Source: Arthrobacter sp. 24S4-2 (lineage in GTDB: Bacteria > Actinomycetota > Actinomycetes > Actinomycetales > Micrococcaceae). Taken from it: a DNA stretch of 64,000 bases. The notes below the pieces were generated by a model. The model ran no database searches. It worked only from the letters and a program-made list of their open reading frames with translations, and was not told the DNA's origin. Of this stretch, positions 1 to 8,144 are shown piece by piece; the first letter of the stretch is position 1; each line of letters starts with the position of its first letter. A program made the translations under genes and the position numbers. Location: positions 3,286,001 through 3,350,000 of the forward strand of contig NZ_CP040018.1 in the NCBI RefSeq assembly GCF_005280255.1, given 5' to 3'.

Positions 1-1
1 C

Positions 2-451
2 GATCCGGGGGATGCCTGGGTGGAAGGCGAGCTAGGCAGGTTCTGGGGCCGCTTCGGCTCTGCGGGCCTCCTGGTCCAAGACCTCGCCAAGGGTATCCTG
101 CTACAGCACCGGGCCACTTGGAGTGACCAAGGCGGAACCTGGGGCCTTCCCGGCGGAGCCCTCCACGAAGGCGAGGACGCCATCACGGGAGCTTTACGGG
201 AAGCACACGAGGAAGCCGCCGTACCGCCGGAGAACGTCGATGTGCTTTTTACGTGCGTATTCGACGTCGGTTACTGGAGCTACACCACGGTGGCAGTACG
301 CGTCACGGACGCCTTTGAACCGGTCATTAACGATCCGGAAAGCATCGAACTTCGCTGGGTCCCCGTTGACACCGTGGACAACCACGAACTTCATCCCGGG
401 TTCGCCACGGCATGGCCTGGACTTCGCCGCCAGTTGCTGCAGTACCGCTGA
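2..451 (+). CDS. NUDIX hydrolase, 5' end cut by the window edge
   Basis: NUDIX hydrolases cleave nucleoside diphosphates linked to another moiety. The NUDIX box is clear (GGALHEGEDAITGALREAHEE, with the diagnostic G-x5-E-x7-R-E-x2-E-E spacing), preceded by the usual LPGG turn. The reading frame stays open to the first base of the window with a family-like lead-in (DPGDAWVEGELG), so the true start is probably upstream and the GTG at 20 is internal. The C-terminus ends normally after about 140 visible residues. Substrate cannot be told from sequence. The next gene, an HtrA-like protease, begins 85 bp downstream on the same strand; there is no sign of a shared function. Confidence 0.85.
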   Translation, partial: DPGDAWVEGELGRFWGRFGSAGLLVQDLAKGILLQHRATWSDQGGTWGLPGGALHEGEDAITGALREAHEEAAVPPENVDVLFTCVFDVGYWSYTTVAVRVTDAFEPVINDPESIELRWVPVDTVDNHELHPGFATAWPGLRRQLLQYR

Positions 452-536
452 TTTCTCTGACGGCGTAGGACTCACAGGAGTACGTTCGCGGGCCCGGCCG
501 TTGACATAGGTAAGCACCATGTCAGGGAGGCGCACC

Positions 537-1520
537 ATGGATACAGTCAGCACCGAAGTCGGTGGAATGAACTCTGCCGAGGACCCGCTGGATTCCTATT
601 CGGCGACGGTCATCCGGGTTGCGGAAACGGTCACCCCGCGGGTGGCCTCGATCGAAATGACCGGGAACGGGCGCAACGGCAGGTTCCGCGTGGGCGCCGG
701 ATCCGCAGTCCTGTTTACCTCTGACGGCTACCTGCTGACCAACGCCCATGTGGTGGGCAGCGCGGGAAAGGGGCAGGCGGTGTTTGCCGACGGAACCCGT
801 GCGGCCGTGGAAGTGGTCGGTGCCGATCCCCTGTCGGACCTTGCCATCGTCCATGGCAAGGCTCCCACCGTACCGCCCGCTGAATTGGGCGACGCCGAAC
901 TCCTCAAGGTGGGACAGCTCGTGATTGCGGTCGGCAATCCGCTGGGGCTCTCAGGCTCCGTAACGGCGGGCGTTGTCAGCGGCCTGGGACGTTCCATTCC
1001 GGTGTGGTCCGGACGCAACCGCCGGGTGATCGAGGACGTCATCCAGACCGACGCCGCCCTCAACGCCGGCAGCTCCGGAGGGGCCCTGGCCGACGCACGG
1101 GGCCGGATCGTAGGCATTAATACCGCGGTGGCAGGCGCCGGGCTGGGCTTGGCGGTTCCCATCAACGCCACCTCACGGCGGATCATCGCTTCTCTACTCG
1201 CGGACGGACGCGTCCGGCGCGCCTACCTGGGGCTCGTGAACACGCCGATTCAGCTGCCCGTCAGTTCCGTGGTCCGCACCGGGCACCGCGACGGTCTTCT
1301 CGTCGTCGAGGTTCTCTCGGGATCACCGGCCGAACGGGCCGGACTACGCGCCGGAGACGTGCTGCTGAGTGTGGGGCGAAAGTCCGTTTCGAACGCGGAG
1401 AGCCTGCAGAAACTGCTTTTCTCGGAGGCCATCGGGGCGCCGCTGGACATTTCCGCCTTGCGTGACGGCACGGAACTCCATCTAGTCGCCGTCCCCGAGG
1501 AAATGACCGAGAAGCAGTAG
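537..1520 (+). CDS. S1C-family serine protease (HtrA/DegP-like) with one PDZ domain
   Basis: A trypsin-fold protease of the HtrA family, about 327 residues. The catalytic triad is visible: His in LLTNAHVVG, Asp in DPLSDLAIV and Ser in NAGSSGGAL. A single C-terminal PDZ domain (GLLVVEVLSGSPAERAGLRA onwards) probably binds substrate C-termini. Two in-frame ATGs exist, at 519 and 537. An AGGGAGG about 6 bp before the second makes 537 the better start. No signal peptide or transmembrane segment is seen, unlike most actinobacterial HtrA proteins, so it may be cytoplasmic. That would suit protein quality control inside the cell rather than at the membrane, which is inference. Confidence 0.9.
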   Translation: MDTVSTEVGGMNSAEDPLDSYSATVIRVAETVTPRVASIEMTGNGRNGRFRVGAGSAVLFTSDGYLLTNAHVVGSAGKGQAVFADGTRAAVEVVGADPLSDLAIVHGKAPTVPPAELGDAELLKVGQLVIAVGNPLGLSGSVTAGVVSGLGRSIPVWSGRNRRVIEDVIQTDAALNAGSSGGALADARGRIVGINTAVAGAGLGLAVPINATSRRIIASLLADGRVRRAYLGLVNTPIQLPVSSVVRTGHRDGLLVVEVLSGSPAERAGLRAGDVLLSVGRKSVSNAESLQKLLFSEAIGAPLDISALRDGTELHLVAVPEEMTEKQ

Positions 1521-2228
1521 GTATGGCGTCCATCAACCGGGTGGCCACATCGCTTCCGGACGACGCACTTGACCGTGCCTCGTTCGTCGAGCCAGTGCGA
1601 ATCCTGTCGATCACGCCGTAACAATAGGGGTCCGCCGCGAACCAGATCCGCGTGGAATGCGCGCTCCGGGCCCAAATACACACAAACCCCCGCGAGGCAT
1701 GCCCACGACGCGTCCCGGGAGCATGATAGCGCGTTTCCCCAAGTAATAAACCCCCATTCCTGTTCTGAATTGCCGCCCGCCGCTATGGTTGTTGGTGAAC
1801 ACACCTCCGCACATCGGAGTAGCGGACGGGTGTTGTTCCACCGCTACAGTCCCGTTCGAGGCTCACCTTCCCCGAACCCGGACTGTGGATATTGGGGTAG
1901 GCACGGGGGTGCCCACATATCTGAACACCGTTCCCGAAACGCAGCATTGGCGTTGCACCAGTCGCGCAGGGTACGGGGTTTCCAGTCACAGGCGGGCTCT
2001 ACGGTTCCGCAGGACTCTGCGCTTCCGGTCCTGGAACAGGACCGAGACCTTTGGTGCAGCAATTGCGCCCGCATGACCGTGCAATTTTGGGGACCATCAA
2101 CCGCAGGCAAATGAGGGACAGGACTGTACGGCGGGACCGGCGTCGGACCGGCGGCTGACAGCAATTTCTACGTTCTGCCGCCGCCTGCGGCCTACACCTG
2201 GGAATGAACAAAAAGATGGGACGATCTC
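1521..2228 (+). other. About 700 bp without a convincing gene
   Basis: Between the protease and the small secreted protein no frame shows a recognisable protein on either strand. Open stretches exist, but their translations are rich in Arg/Pro/Ser and look like shadow frames. Base composition is less GC-biased than in the flanking genes. A short GGCAC/GGTGCC inverted repeat near 1900 is too weak to call. A long leader for the downstream gene or eroded DNA are both possible. Confidence 0.4.
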
Positions 2229-2525
2229 ATGAAGAGGTCAATGGGTTTGCTCGCGTCCACACTGCTTGCCGCAGGACTCGGCATCGGAGGGACGGCCATG
2301 GCTGCCGGTCCGGCTGCAGCGGACACCGGGCTCAGGACCGTCACAATTTCGGCCGCGAGCTACACGGACCACGGCGACGACGGGAATCGCGGCGGCCATG
2401 ACTGGAAGAATCACAAGAATTGGTGCGAAAACCACGGCTACTGGACGAAGGTACGCCACGGGCACCACTACGACTGGAAGTGGGTTAGCTACTGCGACGA
2501 TGACCATAGGGGCGGACGCAGGTAG
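2229..2525 (+). CDS. Small secreted His/Asp/Trp-rich protein
   Basis: A 98-residue protein that I do not recognise. It has a classic Sec signal peptide: basic MKR start, hydrophobic core to about residue 25, then an AMA/AAA cleavage region. The mature part is about 60 residues, very rich in His, Asp, Gly, Lys and Trp, with two cysteines about 25 residues apart that could form a disulfide (NWCENHGYW and VSYCDDD). The His/Asp density suggests metal or polyanion binding at the cell surface, but that is inference. No strong ribosome site is visible. It is followed closely by a very strong hairpin terminator, which supports it being a real monocistronic gene. Confidence 0.7.
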   Translation: MKRSMGLLASTLLAAGLGIGGTAMAAGPAAADTGLRTVTISAASYTDHGDDGNRGGHDWKNHKNWCENHGYWTKVRHGHHYDWKWVSYCDDDHRGGRR

Positions 2526-2568
2526 CCCCCAACCACAGGCCGTTGCCTGAACGACCGGCCCTGGCGTC

Positions 2569-2604
2569 AAGGAGGGGCATCGCTTTCGAGCGATGCCCCT
2601 CCTT
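2569..2604 (+). terminator. Perfect 16-bp stem terminator
   Basis: A 16-bp perfect inverted repeat with a TTCG tetraloop, 44 bp after the small secreted protein; the descending arm ends in CCTCCTTT. It lies before the phosphatase-like gene and separates the two units. Confidence 0.85.
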
Positions 2605-2653
2605 TGTGCGCTTTCGCCTTCCTCTGCCGGCGATCCAGTGGCAGGGTGAGATC

Positions 2654-3091
2654 ATGAACATGTGGGAACCAGGGACTGCCGGCGTCCTTCAGCTCCCCTC
2701 CGGCCGCCTCATCCGGGGCCGCGGACTGCGCCGGCCGCTCCCGGACGGTCCCGCTCCGGAATTCGCCGTCTATCTTCTCGGCACCAGTCCGCCCCCGGTC
2801 GCGTGGGAGCACCGCTGGCTGCGCTGGCCGGACTTCTGGTTGCCAGCCAACCAAGGCGACGCCCTGAACACCCTGCAGGAGGCCTGGCGCCGGTCCGGTT
2901 CCGAGCGCGTTGAAATCGCGTGCTGGGGCGGGCACGGCAGGACCGGTACGGCACTTGCCATTATCGCCGTCATGGACGGTGTCCCGCCGGGCCAGGCGGT
3001 GTCTTTCGTCCGGGAGCATTACGGCCGCCGGGCGGTGGAGACGCCGTGGCAGCGCTGGTACGTCAGGCACATTGCCGGCCGGATTTCCTGA
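2654..3091 (+). CDS. Protein-tyrosine-phosphatase-like protein
   Basis: A 145-residue protein with a CX5R phosphatase P-loop near residue 96 (CWGGHGRTGTA), where Cys would be the nucleophile and Arg would bind phosphate. The residue before the Cys is Ala rather than the His typical of classical tyrosine phosphatases, as in some bacterial variants. The C-terminal helix SFVREHYGRRAVETPWQRW resembles short actinobacterial phosphatases. The frame is open further upstream, but that part runs through the terminator hairpin, so ATG 2654 is preferred, with a weak purine-rich stretch before it. The cytoplasmic substrate is unknown. Confidence 0.7.
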   Translation: MNMWEPGTAGVLQLPSGRLIRGRGLRRPLPDGPAPEFAVYLLGTSPPPVAWEHRWLRWPDFWLPANQGDALNTLQEAWRRSGSERVEIACWGGHGRTGTALAIIAVMDGVPPGQAVSFVREHYGRRAVETPWQRWYVRHIAGRIS

Positions 3092-3211
3092 TGCCCCCGC
3101 CCGTGGACACGCTGGCCCGGCCTTACCCCGGAATGACCGTCCGCACATTGACCGTTCCGTTGTAGCATTCCCCTGACGACGCAGCCCGGCATGCTGGAAG
3201 GGAATTTTTCG

Positions 3212-3648
3212 ATGATCACAGACCACAACCCGGTGCGCGGGGCGATGGATGCCTACGCCGACGCCGTTTGCGCGAAGGACCTGGAGGCGTTTGCCGCCCT
3301 TTACGCAGAAGGCGTGCACGTGTTCGATTCCTGGGGCAATGGCAGTACGACGGCATCGATGCCTGGCGCGGGATGGCCGCCGGGTGGTTCAGTTCCCTGG
3401 GCGAAGAACGCGTTGAAGTCCGTTTCGACGCCGTCAGTACCACTGTCGGTGCCGAGGTGGCATTCGGAAGTGCCGCCGTCAGCTTCTCAGGAATTTCGGC
3501 TGACGGAACCCGCCTGCGTTCCATGACGAACCGCCTCACGATAGGGCTGGAGAAAACAGCCGGAGTTTGGAAGATCACCCACGAGCACTCGTCCCTGCCG
3601 ATCGACATGGCGACGGGAAAGGGCATCTTCACGCCCGGTCCGGCGTAG
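3212..3648 (+). pseudogene. SnoaL/NTF2-like protein, frameshifted
   Basis: Two reading frames together give one SnoaL-like (NTF2-fold) protein of about 145 residues. The N-terminal part (ITDHNPVRGAMDAYADAV to HVFDSWG) is in one frame from ATG 3212. The rest (WQYDGIDAWRGMAAGW to the C-terminus) is in the next frame. The break lies at the G4 run 3333-3336; one extra G there would give DSWGQWQYDG and restore one ORF. NTF2-fold proteins act as small hydrolases, isomerases or ligand binders. The alpha/beta hydrolase starts 10 bp downstream, so the two probably form an operon. Whether this is a true pseudogene or a sequencing error cannot be decided here. Confidence 0.75.
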
Positions 3649-3657
3649 GGTTCCACC

Positions 3658-4359
3658 ATGGACATCATCCTTGTTCCCGGATTCTGGCTGGACGCCTCAT
3701 CGTGGTCGGAAGTTACCCCGCCGCTTGACGCGGCCGGACATCGAACAATTCCGATCACGCTGCCCGGGCTCGAGTCACAGGACGCTCCGCGCGCGGGCAT
3801 TGGGCTGCGGGACCATATCAATGCCGTCGTGGCCGCCGTCGACAGCATCGACCAGCCGGTGGTACTCGTTGGCCACTCCGGCGGCGGCGCCATCATTCAC
3901 GGCGTGGTTGACGCGAGGCCTGACCGCGTTGCGCGTGCCATCTACGTGGACAGCGGACCCCTTGGCGAGGGCGGCGTGATCAACGACGAACTTCCGGCGG
4001 ACGGAGATGATGTGCCGCTGCCGGCCTGGGACGCCTTTGAGGAGGCCGACCTCGTGGGCCTGAACGACGGGCTGCGCGCCATGTTCAGGGAACGCGCCAT
4101 CCCCGAGCCGAAGGGCGTGGCATACGACCCCCAGCACCTCCACGACGAACGCCGGTACAACGTCCCGGTCACGGTGATTGCCTGCGAGTTCCCCTCCGCT
4201 GTGCTGCAGGAGTGGATTGACGCCGGGCATCCTTACGTGGCGGAGCTCGCACGGATCCACGACGTGGAATACGTTGACCTGCCGACAGGACACTGGCCGC
4301 AGTTCACCAGACCGGCCGAGCTCGGCTCCGCGATCCTTGCCGCCCTCGACCGTGGCTAG
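3658..4359 (+). CDS. Alpha/beta hydrolase
   Basis: A 233-residue alpha/beta-hydrolase-fold protein. The nucleophile elbow is GHSGGG (Ser near residue 79) after the strand VVLVGH, and the catalytic His lies in LPTGHWPQFTRP near the C-terminus. The N-terminal oxyanion-hole region is LVPGFWLDASSW. It lies 10 bp after the SnoaL-like gene on the same strand, so co-transcription is likely. It has no signal peptide and should be cytoplasmic. The family covers esterases, haloperoxidase-like enzymes and C-C hydrolases, and the substrate cannot be inferred. Confidence 0.88.
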   Translation: MDIILVPGFWLDASSWSEVTPPLDAAGHRTIPITLPGLESQDAPRAGIGLRDHINAVVAAVDSIDQPVVLVGHSGGGAIIHGVVDARPDRVARAIYVDSGPLGEGGVINDELPADGDDVPLPAWDAFEEADLVGLNDGLRAMFRERAIPEPKGVAYDPQHLHDERRYNVPVTVIACEFPSAVLQEWIDAGHPYVAELARIHDVEYVDLPTGHWPQFTRPAELGSAILAALDRG

Positions 4360-4415
4360 CGTCCGCCCCCTGTAGCCTCCGACCGCCGGGCGGAAACCTT
4401 GGGAAGGACATGTGC

Positions 4416-4967
4416 ATGACCGGAGAGTGGACCATACGTCCGGCATCAGCGCGCGATGCAGCCGACGTGGCGCTGTCGCAGTTCCTGGCGTGGCAACGCG
4501 CCTACAAGGAAATACTGCCACCGGAATTCCTGGCCGCGATGGATCCCGGACGGATGACTGAGTCATGGCGGAAAGCCCTGGCGGACCCCGTTCCGGGCGT
4601 CCGGCATCTGGTGGTCTGCGTGGCCGGCAAGGCCGTGGGCTGGTCCGGATACGGCCCCGCCCGCGACACAGCTGCCTCCGGCACGGGTGAACTGCAGGCG
4701 ATCAACCTTCACCCGTCCTACTGGTCCAGGGGCCTGGGGTCGGTCCTGTTCCGCGCGTCGGAAGCGGGCCTCGCGGAGCTGGGATACGAACGCGCCTACC
4801 TGTGGGTGGCGGACGGCAACGAGCGCGCCGCGCGGTTCTATCGCCGGCAGGGCTGGTCCGCGGATGGAGTCTCCAAGGAGGACGGGCGTCTTGCGCCCGC
4901 GCTCCTGGAGCACCGCTTTTCCAGGGTGCTCAACGTACCTCCGGCACCAGCCAGGGACGCCAGCTAG
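4416..4967 (+). CDS. GNAT-family N-acetyltransferase
   Basis: A 183-residue GNAT enzyme transferring acetyl from acetyl-CoA. The acetyl-CoA-binding motif A is seen at LQAINLHPSYWSRGLGSVLF, with the R/Q-x-x-G-x-G/A variant RGLGSV, followed by the motif B region YLWVADGNERAARFYRRQGW. Two ATGs are possible, at 4410 and 4416. GGAAGG sits only 2 bp from the first but 8 bp from the second, so 4416 is preferred. Its stop overlaps the stop of the converging ABC permease by a few bases. The substrate is unknown. Confidence 0.85.
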   Translation: MTGEWTIRPASARDAADVALSQFLAWQRAYKEILPPEFLAAMDPGRMTESWRKALADPVPGVRHLVVCVAGKAVGWSGYGPARDTAASGTGELQAINLHPSYWSRGLGSVLFRASEAGLAELGYERAYLWVADGNERAARFYRRQGWSADGVSKEDGRLAPALLEHRFSRVLNVPPAPARDAS

Positions 4968-6148
4968 AATCGGATGGCGTCAATCACTTTGACGCGGACG
5001 GCCACCAGCGCGGGTATTGCGCCGGCCAGTGCGCCCACGAGCACTGCCGAGCCAAGGCCCAGCATGGCGGCTTCAACCGGAAAGGCCGGATACTCGGTGA
5101 GGCCCGGCGCTATCTTCGACTCAATCCACGGATGCTTGACGACGGCGACGGCAAGCATGACGCCCACCGCGCCGGCCACTGCTGTGGCAACCACGGATTC
5201 CATCATGACGCCGAGGAAGATCCTGCGGGACGTTGCCCCGAAACTTCGCCGGATGCCGATCTCGCGAACCCGGTACCGCACGGTCACCATGGAGATGTTG
5301 AGCATTCCGACGGCCCCGAGCAGCAGGACCAGCCCGGCGATGCCGGCGACGGCCAGCTGAACGGTTGCGAACGGATCACCGTTGCTCGCATAGTCCATCC
5401 TCTGCGCCTGGGCATGCAGGCCCGGGAACTGCCGTTCAAGGTCGGAGGTGATCGCGGCCTCCAGGGCCTTGGCCTGGTCGTCCTGGACCCAGAGCTTGAA
5501 CTGCCCGGCACCCGGGCCGGGAACACCCGCCCGCTCCGCGGCGCCCGTCAGCATAAAGGCCGACGGCGGCATCTCCGGGTACTGGTCCGGAACCACACCG
5601 ATCATCACCGCCGTGGTTTCCTGGGTGCCAACCAGTTTCACCTTGGGGTGGCTGACAAGGTTCGGCCGGCCGGCGGCATTGTAAAAGGCCTCCGAAACGA
5701 CCACCGCAGGGGCAAGGCGCTGTTCGTCGTCGGCCGCGAACCAGTTGCCCTGGCTGACCTCCACCCGGTGGATCACGCCGTAGCCGGGATCCACAACCTG
5801 CATCTGCACTTGCTGCACGCCGTACGGAAACTGAAATTGCTGCTGTGTCTGGCTCACATGGGTGTAATGGGTGATTCCATACCGCTCGATGATGCCCTGG
5901 TAGGCGGCTTCCAGTTTTCGCGGATCCGGCGGGGTGGGGCCATAAACTCCCAGGCCTAAGGTGGCCGAGCGGCCGCCGTTCCGTTCGGAGCTTACTTTGA
6001 ACCCTTCACGTGCCAGATCGCCCACCCCCACTACGGAGGTCAGGACCGCAACAGAGAGAGCCACACCCAGCAATGCCAGGAGAATCCGCGTCTTGTTGAT
6101 CCGCAGTTCCTGCCAGGCTTCCACCAGGGCGGACACGACGCCGGTCAT
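4964..6148 (-). CDS. ABC transporter permease, MacB/FtsX type
   Basis: A 394-residue permease with FtsX/MacB topology: one N-terminal membrane segment (about residues 21-42, ILLALLGVALSVAVLTSVVG), a large extracytoplasmic MacB_PCD-like domain to about residue 265, and three C-terminal segments with the FtsX signature VRYRVREIGIRRSFGATS. It is the last gene of a three-gene minus-strand operon (adaptor, ATPase, permease) and overlaps the ATPase gene by 4 bp. Such systems export peptides, lipoproteins or drugs, or transmit force to cell-wall enzymes. Being a Gram-positive system, no TolC partner is expected. Confidence 0.88.
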   Translation of the reverse strand: MTGVVSALVEAWQELRINKTRILLALLGVALSVAVLTSVVGVGDLAREGFKVSSERNGGRSATLGLGVYGPTPPDPRKLEAAYQGIIERYGITHYTHVSQTQQQFQFPYGVQQVQMQVVDPGYGVIHRVEVSQGNWFAADDEQRLAPAVVVSEAFYNAAGRPNLVSHPKVKLVGTQETTAVMIGVVPDQYPEMPPSAFMLTGAAERAGVPGPGAGQFKLWVQDDQAKALEAAITSDLERQFPGLHAQAQRMDYASNGDPFATVQLAVAGIAGLVLLLGAVGMLNISMVTVRYRVREIGIRRSFGATSRRIFLGVMMESVVATAVAGAVGVMLAVAVVKHPWIESKIAPGLTEYPAFPVEAAMLGLGSAVLVGALAGAIPALVAVRVKVIDAIRF

Positions 6149-6852
6149 GCGGGGACTCCTGACGGGATCTGTGCAGGAGACAGGACGCCGGATTCCAGCC
6201 GGTAGCAGGCGCGCGCCAGGGACGCGACGTTCACATCGTGCGTGATCGTGACGAGGGCGGCCCCGGATTCCGTGGCCACGGTGTCGAGCAGACCCATGAC
6301 AGCCTGGCCGGTGCCCACATCCAGCGCGCCGGTGGGTTCGTCCGCGAGGATCAGCCGCGGCCGGCGGACCAGCGCCCGGGCGATTGCCACCCGTTGCTGT
6401 TCACCTCCGGACAGCATGTTGGGCATGGTCTGGGCACGGCGGGCAAGACCCACCCGGTCCAGCATGTCCATGGCGAGTTCCCGCCGTCGCCAGAAGTCGC
6501 TTCCCCGCGCATAGAGCAGCGGCGTGATCACGTTGTCCAGGGCGCTGCGCCCCGGCAACAGGTTGAACTGTTGGAACACGAAGCCCACCGCGGATCCGCG
6601 CAGCCTGGCTCGCGCGTTGCTGCCCAGCCGCTCCACCGGGGTTCCCTGAAAGCGGAGTTCGCCGCTCGTGGGCAGGTCCAGGAGTCCAAGGAGATTGAGC
6701 AGGGTGGATTTTCCGCACCCTGACCTTCCGATGACCGCGGTGTGATCTCCGCTGCGGACGGTGAGGTCAACGCCCTGCAGAATCTGCAGGTCCTGGTCGT
6801 CGGGCAGCCTGACGGTCCTGGTGACGCCCCTCAGGGATACCAGTTCTTCCAC
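6145..6852 (-). CDS. ABC transporter ATP-binding protein, MacB/LolD type
   Basis: A 235-residue ATPase. It has Walker A GRSGCGKST, Q-loop FVFQQFNLLPGRSALDNV, ABC signature LSGGEQQR, Walker B LILADEPTG and the switch His in TITHD. It closely resembles the ATPases paired with FtsX/MacB-type permeases. The start is GTG 6852, preceded by GGAGG at 6 bp. It is 2 bp after the adaptor stop and overlaps the permease start by 4 bp, so the three genes should be translated as one unit. Confidence 0.92.
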   Translation of the reverse strand: MEELVSLRGVTRTVRLPDDQDLQILQGVDLTVRSGDHTAVIGRSGCGKSTLLNLLGLLDLPTSGELRFQGTPVERLGSNARARLRGSAVGFVFQQFNLLPGRSALDNVITPLLYARGSDFWRRRELAMDMLDRVGLARRAQTMPNMLSGGEQQRVAIARALVRRPRLILADEPTGALDVGTGQAVMGLLDTVATESGAALVTITHDVNVASLARACYRLESGVLSPAQIPSGVPA

Positions 6853-6854
6853 GG

Positions 6855-8051
6855 TCAGCCTCCGGCCGGGTAGGACCCGGGTCCGGCGAACTGCGGACCG
6901 GGCTGCATTTGTGCGGGAGCGCCCGGAATGAATTCAAGGACGGCTTCACCTTCCGCCAGGCCGGACACGATCTCCACTACGGAGCCGTCGTTGAGGCCCA
7001 GTTGCACCTTTCGCTGCTGCGGTTCCCCGGGAGGTCCTCCGGCAGGGGCTTCTGCGGGTTCACCGCCGGCAGCGCCCGGGGCCGCGGCGGGTCCGGGCGT
7101 GGCGCCCGCCGGCGCCAGCCAGACCGAACCCTCCGTAACGCTGCCCTCCACGGAAGTCAGCGGCACGGTGATGACGTCGGTGGCCTGACCGGCTGTCACG
7201 GTCATTGTCGCGCCAAGGCCGGCGAAGACCTGCACCCCGGCCGGGACGGCGCAGCTGATGGTCCCGGTGGGCGAACCGCCCTGCTCGGCAGCGCCGCCGC
7301 CAGGGATGGCTGTGGCGAAGGGAACCGACATGCCGGCCCCTCCGGACAATCCGCCGTTGCCACCGCCGACGCTTCCGGAACCATCGCTGGCCGTGCTCTT
7401 GAGCACCACGGAAGGACACTCGAACGGAGCAGGGCCTCCCACCACCGAGATCCTGGCCGATGCGGGTTTGGACAACAGCCTGTACTGCTGGGCGGCATCA
7501 ACGGACCCGCTGATGGTGAACGTTCCGGGATTGACTGTTCCGGTCACTTCGCCCACGCCCACCTGCTGATCCATCAGCACCGTAAGGGTTTCCAGTTCAC
7601 CGGAGACAGGGGCAAGGACGTCCGTATAGGTGTAGCTCGGACCGGACCGCACGGGCTGGGTGACCGGTCCGCCGGGCTGGCCCGCCGCCGTCGTTGGTTG
7701 ACCGGCATCCGCCGCCGGCTCGGCCGGCACTTCGGCGCGGACCTGGTAAAGATTGTCCCCCGCAGCCACTTTCGCGCCGGGAGACAGGAAAATATGTGTC
7801 ACCTTGCCGGCAGCCGTGCTGCGGACGCCCGCCGGGGCGTCACTCTGGATGGTTGCCGCCACCTGAACGGTGTTGGTGACCGTGGCCCGCATGGCCTGCA
7901 CCACCGGAGTGGTTACTTGAGCCGCCGGCCCCGCCACTGATGGCCCGGACTTCATTCCGTCGACGAAAGCGATCTTGACCAATGCCACGGCGATGACGGC
8001 AAATACTGCCAACCACGCGACCGGCATGATGACACGCCTGAATATCCTCAT
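6855..8051 (-). CDS. Membrane-fusion/adaptor protein of the MacAB-like exporter
   Basis: A 398-residue adaptor (HlyD/MacA-like). An N-terminal membrane anchor (about residues 9-29) is followed by a biotinyl-lipoyl-like hairpin region (KVTHIFLSPGAKVAAGDNLY, then VLAPVSGELETLTVLMDQQ), a beta-barrel region (PAGVQVFAGLGATMTVTAGQ) and a C-terminal membrane-proximal stretch (VQLGLNDGSVVEIVSGLAEG). Low-complexity Gly/Pro/Ala linkers interrupt it near residues 225-260 and 325-350, as often seen in actinobacteria. It is the first gene of the operon with the ATPase and permease. The exported substrate is unknown. Confidence 0.85.
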   Translation of the reverse strand: MRIFRRVIMPVAWLAVFAVIAVALVKIAFVDGMKSGPSVAGPAAQVTTPVVQAMRATVTNTVQVAATIQSDAPAGVRSTAAGKVTHIFLSPGAKVAAGDNLYQVRAEVPAEPAADAGQPTTAAGQPGGPVTQPVRSGPSYTYTDVLAPVSGELETLTVLMDQQVGVGEVTGTVNPGTFTISGSVDAAQQYRLLSKPASARISVVGGPAPFECPSVVLKSTASDGSGSVGGGNGGLSGGAGMSVPFATAIPGGGAAEQGGSPTGTISCAVPAGVQVFAGLGATMTVTAGQATDVITVPLTSVEGSVTEGSVWLAPAGATPGPAAAPGAAGGEPAEAPAGGPPGEPQQRKVQLGLNDGSVVEIVSGLAEGEAVLEFIPGAPAQMQPGPQFAGPGSYPAGG

Positions 8052-8144
8052 CTCTGCCCCATTCGGTAACTCCCCACAGAACCTCTGCGAGAGATGCCCT
8101 CACAGCCTATAGCTTCGGTTCAGGGATTCGTGGCATCTTGGGCC

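Noticed and set aside
1588..1620. tRNA-like T-arm (GCGAATCC)
   Set aside because: No acceptor or anticodon stem can be formed around it.
2543..2653. Longer start for the phosphatase-like protein
   Set aside because: The extension would be translated from inside the strong terminator hairpin and is not family-like.
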